Source: Blastococcus mobilis (GTDB taxonomy: Bacteria > Actinomycetota > Actinomycetes > Mycobacteriales > Geodermatophilaceae). Taken from it: a stretch of DNA of 42,387 nucleotides. The stretch lies in assembly GCF_900188025.1 (NCBI RefSeq), contig NZ_FZNO01000034.1, forward strand, positions 1 to 42,387, read 5' to 3'. Positions 26,549 through 34,986 of the stretch are shown piece after piece; the stretch's first letter is position 1, and each line of letters opens with the position of its first letter. The notes under the pieces are model-generated. The model saw only the letters and a list, made by a program, of their open reading frames with translations, was not told the origin of the DNA and ran no database searches. The position numbers were made by a program, and so were the translations under genes.

Positions 26549-27793
26549 TCAGAACTCGTCCGGGCACCAGGGGGTGACCGGCCAGCCGAACGCCGTGGCC
26601 GCCAGCGTCACCGCACCCGGGCTCACCTCCGTCACGCGCCCGGCCCCCTGCAGAGCGGCCAGGGAGGTCCCGCCGAGGTAGGCGGCGGAGAGCTCCTCGA
26701 CGCCGAGCACCAGGTCGGGATCGAGGTCGGTGCGCCCGCAGTAGCCACCGGCGGGATGTCCCGCCAGCCGCCAGCGGCCGGCGTTCCACGGACAGAACTC
26801 GTCCCTGACCTCGATGACCAGATCGATCGGCGCCGGGTAGCGGCGGGCCGCCAGGGCGCGGTCCACGTCGACCAGCCGCACCCACAGCGCGTCCAGCGGA
26901 ACACCGGTCAGGGCCCGGCCGTCGGTGACCAGATGGCGGAGCGGGTCGTCGGGGGAGGCCCGGAGCACCCGCACGGTGCGGACCAGATCGATCGAGAGCA
27001 GGACCTGCCACAGCGAGGCGTACGCCGCGGTGCTGGTGGCGCGCACCTCCTCGACGGTCAGCGTGGCATCCGGTTCGCCGGTCTCGGCCCATCGCGGCGT
27101 CACCCGGTAGGAGGCGTAGCCGGTCACCGTCCCGTCGGTCTCGGTGTGCAGCAGGTACCGGCGCGCCGTCGCCCCGTGACGGTCCTCGGGTTCGTCGCGC
27201 ATGAGGCGGTCCCACCAGCGGTCGTCGCGGGCCAGGTTGCCGGGCACGGACCGGCGCACCGACTCGTGCAGGGCGGCCGCCGCCGGGCGGTAGGCGTCCT
27301 CCTCGACGACATCGACCCGGCCGGAGCCGAGGTCGACGTCCGGCCGGAGGTGCAGCCGTTCCGTTCGCCCGGTCAGCTCGGCGCGTGCGGTCGCCGGCGC
27401 ATAGCCGAACCGCCCGTAGATGGGGAACTCCGAGGCCCAGAGCGCCGCGACCGGCTCACGTTGCTGCTCGTGGAGTTCGGTGAGCTGGCGGCGCATGATC
27501 GACGTCAGGACGCCCCGGCGGCGGTGGGTGGGGGCGACGCTGACCCACGTGACGCCGGCACAGGGAACGACGCCTCCGGGAACGGTCAGCGAGCGGCTGT
27601 AGATGCCGGAGGTGGCCACGATGCGGTCGCCGTCCCAGAGGCCCAGCGATCGGTCCAGCTCGGCCACCGGCGGCGGCGTGTCCTGGTAGGGCCCCGTCGG
27701 GGTCATGCCCAGGGCCGCGGCCATGTGCTGCCGGAACGCGGGCCACTCCGCGGGAGTCGCCGGGCGCAGTCGGGAATCGAGATCGTCGGCCAC
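26549..27793 (-). CDS. eis: Eis-family N-acetyltransferase
   Basis: A protein of 414 aa, the usual Eis length, with two GNAT-like regions and a C-terminal sterol-carrier-like domain. The acetyl-CoA loop VAPTHRRRGVL lies at residues 87-96, IYGRFGYAP (Tyr126, Tyr131) follows, and the protein ends in Phe. In M. tuberculosis Eis, Tyr126 and the C-terminal Phe carboxylate are catalytic, so both elements appear retained. Eis enzymes acetylate amines of aminoglycosides and some protein lysines. GTG at 27793 is the first start before the conserved RLRPATPAEWPAF. It is divergent from a MarR-like regulator, 65 nt away, which is a natural candidate for its control. Confidence 0.88.
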   Translation of the reverse strand: MADDLDSRLRPATPAEWPAFRQHMAAALGMTPTGPYQDTPPPVAELDRSLGLWDGDRIVATSGIYSRSLTVPGGVVPCAGVTWVSVAPTHRRRGVLTSIMRRQLTELHEQQREPVAALWASEFPIYGRFGYAPATARAELTGRTERLHLRPDVDLGSGRVDVVEEDAYRPAAAALHESVRRSVPGNLARDDRWWDRLMRDEPEDRHGATARRYLLHTETDGTVTGYASYRVTPRWAETGEPDATLTVEEVRATSTAAYASLWQVLLSIDLVRTVRVLRASPDDPLRHLVTDGRALTGVPLDALWVRLVDVDRALAARRYPAPIDLVIEVRDEFCPWNAGRWRLAGHPAGGYCGRTDLDPDLVLGVEELSAAYLGGTSLAALQGAGRVTEVSPGAVTLAATAFGWPVTPWCPDEF

Positions 27794-27858
27794 GGGAGGT
27801 GTCTACCGGGCCGGTCCGACGCGGCGCCATCGAGTTCCCTGCCGAGGACGCTGCCAGG

Positions 27859-28284
27859 ATGCCCGACATGGAGGCGCAGCGGCCGATCGGCTGGTGGGTG
27901 AGGCGTCTGGACGCCCTGCTGGAGCAGGCCGTCGACTCCGCTGTCGCCGGTGAGGAGCTGACCCGCCGGCACTGGCAGGTCCTGCACTCGCTGGCGGAGG
28001 GAGCGAGCGGCGACCTGCGGGCCACGCTCGCCGACTTCCCCGGGGACGTCGGCGCCGTGGTCACCGACCTCGTCGAGCGCGGCTGGGTGGAGCGCTCGAC
28101 CGACGACGGCCTCACCCTCACTGCGGAGGGGCGGGCCGGTCACGACCGGGTCGCCGCGGCGGTCGGCCGGGTCCGGAAGCACGTCGCGGACGGACTGTCC
28201 GCCCAGGAGTACGAGCACGCGATCCTCGTGCTCGGCCGGATGGTCGAGAACGTGCAGCGCGCTCTCGAGCGCCCCGAGGACTGA
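27859..28284 (+). CDS. MarR-like winged-helix regulator
   Basis: A protein of 141 aa. IGWWVRRLDALLEQAVDSAV is the dimerisation helix, LTRRHWQVLHSLAEG begins the winged helix, and VVTDLVERGWVERSTDDGLTLTAEG is the typical MarR recognition helix and wing, followed by a C-terminal helix. No ligand-sensing cysteine is present. ATG at 27859 is preceded by GAGGA; ATG at 27868 is an alternative. The divergent arrangement with eis suggests control of that gene and autoregulation, but no operator dyad was identified in the 65-nt gap. Confidence 0.82.
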   Translation: MPDMEAQRPIGWWVRRLDALLEQAVDSAVAGEELTRRHWQVLHSLAEGASGDLRATLADFPGDVGAVVTDLVERGWVERSTDDGLTLTAEGRAGHDRVAAAVGRVRKHVADGLSAQEYEHAILVLGRMVENVQRALERPED

Positions 28285-28323
28285 GCGCGGCCCCCGACGC
28301 ACGCTCGTGGGGTGGCAGCCGGC

Positions 28324-28353
28324 CGCCGGCCCAGGTTCGCTGCCGGGCCGGCG
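28324..28353 (+). terminator. GC-rich hairpin after the MarR-like gene
   Basis: CGCCGGCCC (28324-28332) pairs perfectly with GGGCCGGCG (28345-28353) around a 12-nt loop, 39 nt after the MarR stop. A TAAGGT hexamer at 28381-28386 further down may be the -10 of the following lipoprotein gene. Confidence 0.5.
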
Positions 28354-28452
28354 CCGGGCCTCACGTGCGATATCGGCCCGTAAGGTCTCGGCACGGCCGC
28401 GCCGTCATCGTCCAGCCCGTGCCACCGGCGTGCCGAGGAGGGGGAGGTACCC

Positions 28453-30138
28453 GTGCGCGTCCGCGTGCTCCTGATCGCCCTGGTTCTGGCGCTCTGCGCC
28501 GGCGGTTGCACCGCCTTCTCCGACGAGGCCGAACCCGAGCGTAGGGAGCCGCGTCGTGCGGTGTCGGCGTCCGCCCCGGACCACCGCCTCACCATGATCG
28601 CGGACGCCGATCCGGTGGCCGCGGCGGCGACCATGAGCCGGACGCTCTTCGACCGCTCGCCGGTCGTCGTGGTGGCCCGCGACGGCGACCGCGCCGGTCT
28701 GCTCCTGGCCGCCTCGGCGGCGGTCGGCCTGGGCGTGCCGTTGCTCCTCGAGCCGAAGGGCGACGGGGCGCACGACGTCCTGGCAGAGGAGATCGGCCGG
28801 CTGGGCAGCGGAACGGTGCTCGCCGTGGGAGAGGCCGACGGCCGGGCAGCCGACCGTGCCACCGGGGCGAGCGACGGGCGGGCCGGCCACGACGTCCTCG
28901 CCGTTCCGGCCGACGCCGGGGCGGTGGCGGCCGCGACCGGGCTCGACTTCCAGCCGGCGGAGCCGGTGACCTCCCGCAACGACCCGGCCAGTGTGGCCGC
29001 GCTGGATCCCGCCGCCCCCGTGGCCCTGCGGCTCCCGGAGGCGCCGGCCTCGTCCTCCGCAGATGCGGACGCCGCGAGGCTGCCCGGAGTGGACCGGGCC
29101 GAACCACTGACCGGGACGGTGGTCCTGGCCACCGGCGAGTCCGCATCGACGGCGGCTCTGGCCACCGCGCGCGCCGCCGGGGCGACCGTGTCGCTGACCA
29201 GCGGCGAGGCCGACCCGCGGAGGTCCGAGGACGCACTGGACGCCCTGGCGGAGGCGGCGCCCGAGGCCGTCGTGGCCATCGGCGCCGGCTTCGCCGCGGA
29301 GGACGGCCTGGACTGGAAGGTCGAGACGGCGGTGAAAGGCATGCAGCTCCCCGGTGGTGGCCAGGTGCTGTTCCCGGGGCGGCTGCTGGTCGCGCTGTAC
29401 GGCCATCCCGGTACCGGAGCGCTGGGTGTGCTGGGTGAGCAGGACCTGGAGGGCAGCATCGAGCGGGCGCGCGCCCACGCCGCACCGTACGAAACTCTCG
29501 TGGAGGGCCCCGTCGTCCCGGCGTTCGAGATCATCGCGACGGTCGCGTCCACGGCGCCCGGCGCGGACGGCGACTACTCCACCGAGGCCGATGTGGAGCA
29601 GTTGCGGCCGTGGGTCGAGGCGGCGGGGGAGGCGGGCGTGTACGTCGTCCTGGACCTGCAGCCCGGCCGAACCGACTTCCTCACCCAGGCCCAGCGCTAT
29701 CAAGCGCTGCTGGAGTTGCCACACGTCGGCCTGGCCCTGGACCCGGAGTGGCGGCTGAGCCCGAACGGGGTCCACCTGAGGGAGGTCGGCTCCGTGGGCG
29801 TGGACGAGGTCAACCGGCTGATCGGCTGGCTGGCCGACCTGACGCGGGAGCACGTGCTGCCGCAGAAACTGCTGGTCCTGCACCAGTTCCAGCTGCGGAT
29901 GATCGACGGCCGCGAGCGACTGGACACCTCCCGCGACGAGCTGGCGGTCATGGTGCACGCCGACGGGCAGGGCTCCCAGGGCGACAAGCAGGCCACGTGG
30001 CGCGCGCTGCACGCGAACCCGCCGGCCGGGCTGTTCTGGGGCTGGAAGAACTTCTACGACGAGGACAAGCCGATGCTCACGCCCGAGCAGACGATGGCCG
30101 ACGTGAGCCCCCGGCCGGACCTGATCAGCTACCAGTGA
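28453..30138 (+). CDS. Secreted lipoprotein with cell-wall-binding-repeat-2-like region
   Basis: A protein of 561 aa. The N-terminus has basic residues, a hydrophobic stretch and AGGC, with Cys19 the likely lipid anchor, although AGGC is a weak lipobox. Residues about 60-300 show the alternating strand-helix pattern of CWB2-like domains (VVVARDGDRAGLLLAASAA; LGVPLLLEPKG; TVLAVGEA). The C-terminal half (AFEIIATVAS; VYVVLDLQPGR; VGLALDPEWRL; WGWKNFYDEDKPML) is a conserved actinobacterial region with a TIM-barrel-like appearance, possibly a glycosidase relative. The function is unknown. GAGGAGGGGGAGG precedes the GTG start. Confidence 0.75.
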   Translation: MRVRVLLIALVLALCAGGCTAFSDEAEPERREPRRAVSASAPDHRLTMIADADPVAAAATMSRTLFDRSPVVVVARDGDRAGLLLAASAAVGLGVPLLLEPKGDGAHDVLAEEIGRLGSGTVLAVGEADGRAADRATGASDGRAGHDVLAVPADAGAVAAATGLDFQPAEPVTSRNDPASVAALDPAAPVALRLPEAPASSSADADAARLPGVDRAEPLTGTVVLATGESASTAALATARAAGATVSLTSGEADPRRSEDALDALAEAAPEAVVAIGAGFAAEDGLDWKVETAVKGMQLPGGGQVLFPGRLLVALYGHPGTGALGVLGEQDLEGSIERARAHAAPYETLVEGPVVPAFEIIATVASTAPGADGDYSTEADVEQLRPWVEAAGEAGVYVVLDLQPGRTDFLTQAQRYQALLELPHVGLALDPEWRLSPNGVHLREVGSVGVDEVNRLIGWLADLTREHVLPQKLLVLHQFQLRMIDGRERLDTSRDELAVMVHADGQGSQGDKQATWRALHANPPAGLFWGWKNFYDEDKPMLTPEQTMADVSPRPDLISYQ

Positions 30139-30254
30139 GCTCCCGCGCGCTGCGCCGTCGGTGTGTGACAGGTGAGGCGGGGCACCGGAACTTCGCGTGT
30201 ACTTCATCCGGGGACACCGACGTCGTCGTTGCTGTCGGTTAGCTTCCAGCGACC

Positions 30255-32069
30255 GTGCAGCGACATGTCAGGAGGAACGCCCGGAGGAGAAGGCGTGGAA
30301 CGTGGGCGGTGGGCGCGGTGGCGCTCGCCATGACCGTGGGGACGGCGGCACCGGCGTCGGCGGCGCCGAAGGGCGGCGACACCCTCCGGCTGACGATGCT
30401 GGCGACGACCGACCTCCATGGCCGGGCGCAGAACTGGGACTACTTCGCGAACCGCACCTACTCGGAGCGGTCCGGGGACACCACGGGACTGGCCAAGGTC
30501 GCCTCCGTGGTGGACTCGGTGCGCCAGGCGAGGGGCGAGGACAGCGTCTTCGTCGTCGACAACGGCGACTTCCTGCAGGGCACGCCGCTGGCCTACTACT
30601 ACGCCCGGCAGGAGCCGATCACCGAGACCGGCGTCGAGCACCCGATGGCGGCCGCCTACGACGCCATCGGCTACGACGCCCAGGTCGTCGGCAACCACGA
30701 GTTCAACTACGGGCTGGACCTGCTGGACGCCTACACCGAGGACGTCGACCACCCGGTGCTCGGCGCCAACGTGGTCGACGAGGCCACCGGCCGGCCGTAC
30801 CAGCAGCCCTACACGCTGCACCGGATGCAGGTCCCCGGGCACAAGCCGGTGACCGTCGGCATCCTGGGTCTGACGACTCCGGGCTCGGCCATCTGGGACA
30901 AGGGCAACGTCGAGGGCCGCGTGCGGTTCGAGGACATGGTCGAGTCGGCGGAGAAGTGGGTCCCGGTCGTCGACGCCCAGGCCGACGTCGTCGTCGTGCT
31001 GTCGCACGCCGGTGTGGGGTCGACGTCGTCCTACGGCCCGGACGTGCCGACCGAGAACCCGAGCGACGTCATCGCCCGCACGGTGCCCGGCATCGACGCC
31101 ATGGTCGTGGGACACACCCACCGCGACGCGCCCTCGCAGGTCGTCCGCAACGAGGTGACCGGCCAGGACGTGCTGCTCACCCAGCCCTACCGCTGGGGCG
31201 CGACGGTCTCCCAGGTCGACTTCGACCTGCGGAAGGTCCGCGGGCAGTGGGACGTCGTCGGCACGGCGGCGACCGCGCTGCGCACCAAGGCGGCCCCCGA
31301 GTCGCCCGAGGTGCTGGCGGCCACCGCCGAGGCACACGCGCGCACGGTGGAGTACGTCAACCAGGTCGTGGCCACGTCGGCGCAGGAGCTCTCGGCGCGC
31401 ACCAGCCGGTACGAGGACACGGCGATCCTCGACTTCATCCAGGACGTGCAGACCGACACGGTGGATGCCGCCCTGGCGGGCACCGACCGCGCCGACCTGC
31501 CGGTGCTCTCGATCGCCGCTCCGTTCAGCCGGGACGCCGTCTTCCCGAGGGGCGACGTCACGGTGCGGGACATCGCGGGGCTCTACATCTACGACAACAC
31601 GCTCGAGGCCGTCGAGCTCACCGGCGCCCAGGTCAGGACCTACCTCGAGCACTCGGCCCGGTACTTCGAGCAGGTGCCGGCCACCGGGGACGTCGACCCC
31701 GAGACCATCACCAACGCCGTGGTGCCCGAGGCTCCCAACGGGATCCCGGACTACAACTACGACGTCCTCTCCGGCGTCGACTACGACGTCGACGTCTCGC
31801 AGCCGATCGGCCAGCGGATCGTCGGGCTGTCGCACGCCGGCGCGCCCGTGGCCGACGACGACCGGTTCGTCGTGGCCGTGAACAACTACCGGCGCAGCGG
31901 CGGTGGTGGCTTCCCGGGCATCTCCACCGCGCCGGTCGTCTACAACGAGCAGCAGGAGATCCGCCAGCTGCTCATCGACCGCGCGCAGGCCGACGGCGTC
32001 ATCGACCCGGCGGACTTCTTCCGCGCCAACTGGCGGCTGGTCCGGAACGGCGTGCCGCTCATCGGCTGA
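30255..32069 (+). CDS. Secreted 5'-nucleotidase / 2',3'-cyclic phosphodiesterase family metallophosphatase
   Basis: A protein of 604 aa with an Arg-rich n-region, a hydrophobic helix and an APASAAP cleavage region: an exported enzyme. The metal-binding motifs of the N-terminal calcineurin-like domain are TTDLHGRAQ, VDNGDFLQGTP, GNHEFNYG and GHTHRD. The C-terminal nucleotide-binding domain ends with VVAVNNYRRSGGGGFPG, the substrate-stacking region. It releases phosphate and nucleosides from extracellular nucleotides. GTG at 30255 keeps the signal peptide n-region intact; GGAGGAGAAGG inside the frame at about 30286-30296 could serve a shorter GTG start at 30309, which would leave a weaker signal. 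The stop is followed by a strong hairpin. Confidence 0.9.
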   Translation: MQRHVRRNARRRRRGTWAVGAVALAMTVGTAAPASAAPKGGDTLRLTMLATTDLHGRAQNWDYFANRTYSERSGDTTGLAKVASVVDSVRQARGEDSVFVVDNGDFLQGTPLAYYYARQEPITETGVEHPMAAAYDAIGYDAQVVGNHEFNYGLDLLDAYTEDVDHPVLGANVVDEATGRPYQQPYTLHRMQVPGHKPVTVGILGLTTPGSAIWDKGNVEGRVRFEDMVESAEKWVPVVDAQADVVVVLSHAGVGSTSSYGPDVPTENPSDVIARTVPGIDAMVVGHTHRDAPSQVVRNEVTGQDVLLTQPYRWGATVSQVDFDLRKVRGQWDVVGTAATALRTKAAPESPEVLAATAEAHARTVEYVNQVVATSAQELSARTSRYEDTAILDFIQDVQTDTVDAALAGTDRADLPVLSIAAPFSRDAVFPRGDVTVRDIAGLYIYDNTLEAVELTGAQVRTYLEHSARYFEQVPATGDVDPETITNAVVPEAPNGIPDYNYDVLSGVDYDVDVSQPIGQRIVGLSHAGAPVADDDRFVVAVNNYRRSGGGGFPGISTAPVVYNEQQEIRQLLIDRAQADGVIDPADFFRANWRLVRNGVPLIG

Positions 32070-32085
32070 CCTCCCTCATCGCACA

Positions 32086-32123
32086 CACCGCCCCCGCGGG
32101 ACCTCCGTCCGGCCGGGGCGGTG
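32086..32123 (+). terminator. Nested hairpin after the 5'-nucleotidase gene
   Basis: CACCGCCCC (32086-32094) pairs with GGGGCGGTG (32115-32123), and GGAC/GTCC forms an inner stem around CTCC. It lies 17 nt after the stop and before the sigma factor gene. Confidence 0.6.
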
Positions 32124-32205
32124 GTGCGTGGAGGAGCGAGGCACCCGCGATGTCGGTCCCCTGTGCTGTGCTGACGCGCACATCGATCCGGAGGGGTGGT
32201 CTCCA

Positions 32206-33189
32206 GTGACCAGCGTGGCACTCGGTCCTACCGACCAGCTCGACCCCCGGCTGCTCGAGCACCGGCGCGAGCTGACCGGCTACTGCTACCGCATGCTCGG
32301 CTCCGCCTTCGACGCCGACGACGCGGTGCAGGAGACCCTCGTGCGGGCCTGGCGAGGGCTCGCCGACTTCGAGGGCCGCTCCGCGCTGCGGTCCTGGCTG
32401 TACCGGATCGCCACCAACGTCTGCCTGGACCAGCTGTCCGGCCGGCAGCGTCGGGCCCTTCCGATGGATCTGTCGGGGTCGCCGTGGCAGCCGGTCGAGG
32501 CGTCGCTCGCCGCCCGCCGACCCGGGACGGCATGGGTCGAGCCCGTGCTCGACCGTCAGGTGCTCCCGGAGGATGCCGACCCGGCGGAACGGGCGGTCAT
32601 CAGGGAGTCGATCCGGCTGGCCTTCATCGCCGCGCTGCAGCACCTGCCGCCACGTCAGCGCGCCGTCCTCATCCTCCGCGAGGTGCTGCGGTGGAAGGCC
32701 GACGAGGTGGCCCAGCTGCTCGACAGCACGGTGGCCTCGGTGAACAGCGCGCTGCAGCGGGCCCGCGCCACGCTGGCCGCCGCCGGGGGTGTCCTGGACC
32801 CCCGTCCCCTGGACCCCGACGACCAGGACCTGCTGGACCGGTACGTCGAAGCCTTCGAGCGGTACGACATCGACGCGTTCGTCCGGCTGCTGCACGAGGA
32901 CGCGACCCAGCACATGCCGCCGTTCGAGATGTGGCTGCGGGGCGCCTCCGACATCGGCGCGTGGATGGTCGGGCCCGGCAGCGCCTGCCGCGATTCGGTG
33001 CTGATCCGCGTCGACGCCAACGGATCGCCGGCCTTCGCCCAGTACAAGCCCAGCCAGGACGGCGGCCGCCTGCCGTGGGCGCTGCACGAGCTCGAGGTGT
33101 CGGGCGGGCGGATCGCGCACATCACCAGCTTCCTGGACCTCGACAACGGCCTGTTCCGTCAGCTCGGCCTGCCGGCCCGCGTGGACTGA
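32206..33189 (+). CDS. sigG: SigG-type ECF sigma factor with C-terminal SnoaL-like domain
   Basis: A protein of 327 aa. Region 2 is clear ([50 protein letters not shown]), as is region 4 ([40 protein letters not shown]). A further about 120 residues ([32 protein letters not shown]) form an NTF2/SnoaL-like domain that, in related ECF groups, regulates the sigma factor from within. No anti-sigma gene is adjacent, which fits such intramolecular control. GTG at 32206 has GGAGGGG at 32190-32196. The next gene, a VOC protein, lies 76 nt downstream and is a likely target or partner. Confidence 0.9.
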   Translation: MTSVALGPTDQLDPRLLEHRRELTGYCYRMLGSAFDADDAVQETLVRAWRGLADFEGRSALRSWLYRIATNVCLDQLSGRQRRALPMDLSGSPWQPVEASLAARRPGTAWVEPVLDRQVLPEDADPAERAVIRESIRLAFIAALQHLPPRQRAVLILREVLRWKADEVAQLLDSTVASVNSALQRARATLAAAGGVLDPRPLDPDDQDLLDRYVEAFERYDIDAFVRLLHEDATQHMPPFEMWLRGASDIGAWMVGPGSACRDSVLIRVDANGSPAFAQYKPSQDGGRLPWALHELEVSGGRIAHITSFLDLDNGLFRQLGLPARVD

Positions 33190-33265
33190 CCCCGCGACCT
33201 CGACGCCGATGAGTTGGTCGCCGCCGGCCGGTCCAACCTCCAGGCCCGAACGAAAGGGGACGACC

Positions 33266-33646
33266 GTGCTCACCGACAGCCCGGCCTTCAGCGGTTTCTC
33301 CGTGGACGATCTGGAGAAGGCTCGCCGCTTCTACGAGGAGACGCTCGGACTCCGGGTGTCCGACGTGCCGGAGATGGGCGGGCTGCTGCGCCTGCACCTC
33401 GGGAGCGGCGCCGACGTGCTCGTCTACGCCAAGTCAGGGCACACGCCGGCCACCTTCACCGTGCTCAACTTTCCGGTGCCCGACGTCGAGAAGGCCGTCG
33501 ACGAACTGGTCGCGCGCGGCGTCGCCTTCGAGCACTACGACGACCCGCCCACCGACGAGGGGGGCATCATGCGGGCCGGCGGCCCGCTGATCGCATGGTT
33601 CACCGATCCGGCCGGCAACGTCCTCTCGGTGCTGCAGCAGGACTGA
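33266..33646 (+). CDS. VOC-family (glyoxalase/extradiol dioxygenase fold) protein
   Basis: A protein of 126 aa with two beta-alpha-beta-beta-beta modules: [22 protein letters not shown], then [21 protein letters not shown] and [15 protein letters not shown]. The metal-ligand pattern is incomplete, as in many small VOC proteins that bind or modify small molecules or act in antibiotic sequestration. The substrate is unknown. AAAGGGGA precedes the GTG. Position directly after the SigG-type sigma factor suggests co-regulation. Confidence 0.85.
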   Translation: MLTDSPAFSGFSVDDLEKARRFYEETLGLRVSDVPEMGGLLRLHLGSGADVLVYAKSGHTPATFTVLNFPVPDVEKAVDELVARGVAFEHYDDPPTDEGGIMRAGGPLIAWFTDPAGNVLSVLQQD

Positions 33647-33717
33647 GGGGGCCTGCGGGCCGTCGTCTCCGAGGACGCCTCTTCCCGGCTGATCGCAGCC
33701 AGCACGGGTACCGGCGG

Positions 33718-34848
33718 TCACGACTCCGTGGCAGGGGCTGCGGTCGATCCCGGCGGCGGTGGGGGAGCGGCCGACGGAGACGATCGCGTGCCCCTGCTCC
33801 GGTGGTAGGTCGTGGCGGCGGCCACGATCGCGCCGACCACGGGAACGGCCAGGAACAGCCCCGCGATGCCGAAGGCGAGCCCCGCTGTGGTGGTCAGCAG
33901 CAGCGTCACCAGGGGCGGGAAGTCGACCGCCCGGGACATCAGCAGGGGGGACAACACGTTGCCCTCGAGCTGTTGGACGGCGAGGACGATGACCAGCGCC
34001 CAGATCGCGGTCCCCCATCCTCCGGCGACGAAGGCGACGCCCACCGCGGCGACGCCCGCGAGCGTGGCACCGACCAGCGGGATGTAACCCAGGACGAAGG
34101 TCAGGGCTGCGATCGGAACGGCCAGGGGCACCCCCAGTACGAGCAGTCCGGCCCCGATGAGGACGCCGTCGATCAAGCCGGTGAGCGTGGAGGCGTAGAA
34201 CCACCCGCCGGTCGTGGTCATGACGGCTCGAAAGGAATCGGTGGCCGGCTTCCGGGTGTCCTCGGGGAGCAGCCCGCAGAACTGCCGCCACAGCTTGTCC
34301 CCGCCGGTGAGCGCGAAGATGGCGAAGAAGATGGCCACGCCGAGCACCGTGGCGAAATCGCCGAGAGCGCCCAGGCCGGCGAAGAGACCCGAACCCAGCC
34401 CGCTGAGGACAGCGCCGACCGTGGCCTCCAGCTGGGCGAGGGCCTCCCGGGCCAGCGGAGAGTCATCGGTCAGCGGCAGGTCCGCCGCCCAGGTGGTGAA
34501 CGAGTCCACCAGTGAAGCGCCGGCGTCCACGAGCGCGGGGATGTTGGCGACTATCTGGGAGACCACGAAGTAGCAGAGGACGGCGAAGGCGCCGAGCAGG
34601 AGCAGCACACAGACGATGGCGGCCAGCACGGGCGGTACCCGGAGGTTGCGCAGCCACCGAACCATCGGCCACAGCATCGAGACCACCGCGAACCCCAGCA
34701 CCGCAGCGGTGACGACGAGCGTGACCTGGAGTGCCATCCACACCACCGCGCCGACCGCGATGAGGATCACCAGGAAGCGGACCGCGACGCCCGCACCGAA
34801 TTCCAGCCAGCGCGGATAGGGACGGCGGTCGCGTGCCGGCGTCGTCAC
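33718..34848 (-). CDS. AI-2E family transporter (permease)
   Basis: An integral membrane protein of 376 aa with about eight hydrophobic segments arranged as in the AI-2E exporter family (PF01594): two helical pairs near the N-terminus, a long amphipathic segment (ALVDAGASLVDSFTTWAADL), then GGWFYASTLTGLIDGVLIGAGL and LGYIPLVGATLAGV, and QQLEGNVLSPLLMSRAVDFPPL near the end. Family members export diverse small molecules or ions; autoinducer transport is not implied. A Pro/Ala/Ser-rich cytoplasmic tail ends the protein. It follows SulP in the same direction after 138 nt. Confidence 0.88.
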   Translation of the reverse strand: MTTPARDRRPYPRWLEFGAGVAVRFLVILIAVGAVVWMALQVTLVVTAAVLGFAVVSMLWPMVRWLRNLRVPPVLAAIVCVLLLLGAFAVLCYFVVSQIVANIPALVDAGASLVDSFTTWAADLPLTDDSPLAREALAQLEATVGAVLSGLGSGLFAGLGALGDFATVLGVAIFFAIFALTGGDKLWRQFCGLLPEDTRKPATDSFRAVMTTTGGWFYASTLTGLIDGVLIGAGLLVLGVPLAVPIAALTFVLGYIPLVGATLAGVAAVGVAFVAGGWGTAIWALVIVLAVQQLEGNVLSPLLMSRAVDFPPLVTLLLTTTAGLAFGIAGLFLAVPVVGAIVAAATTYHRSRGTRSSPSAAPPPPPGSTAAPATES

Positions 34849-34986
34849 CCGGTCAACCTAGGACCGTCGCGCACCAGGTGCCCCGGCAAGGACGACTGTC
34901 GTGGCAACTCCGACATCGACGGGATCACGACCGGTGCGGAGTCCTTGATCCATGCGCCGGCCTCGTGGCGGTTCTGGAGTCAGGTC

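Noticed and set aside
28453-30138. Lipoprotein as a substrate-binding protein of an ABC importer
   Set aside because: No permease or ATPase is adjacent and the domain pattern resembles cell-wall-binding repeats rather than a periplasmic binding protein.
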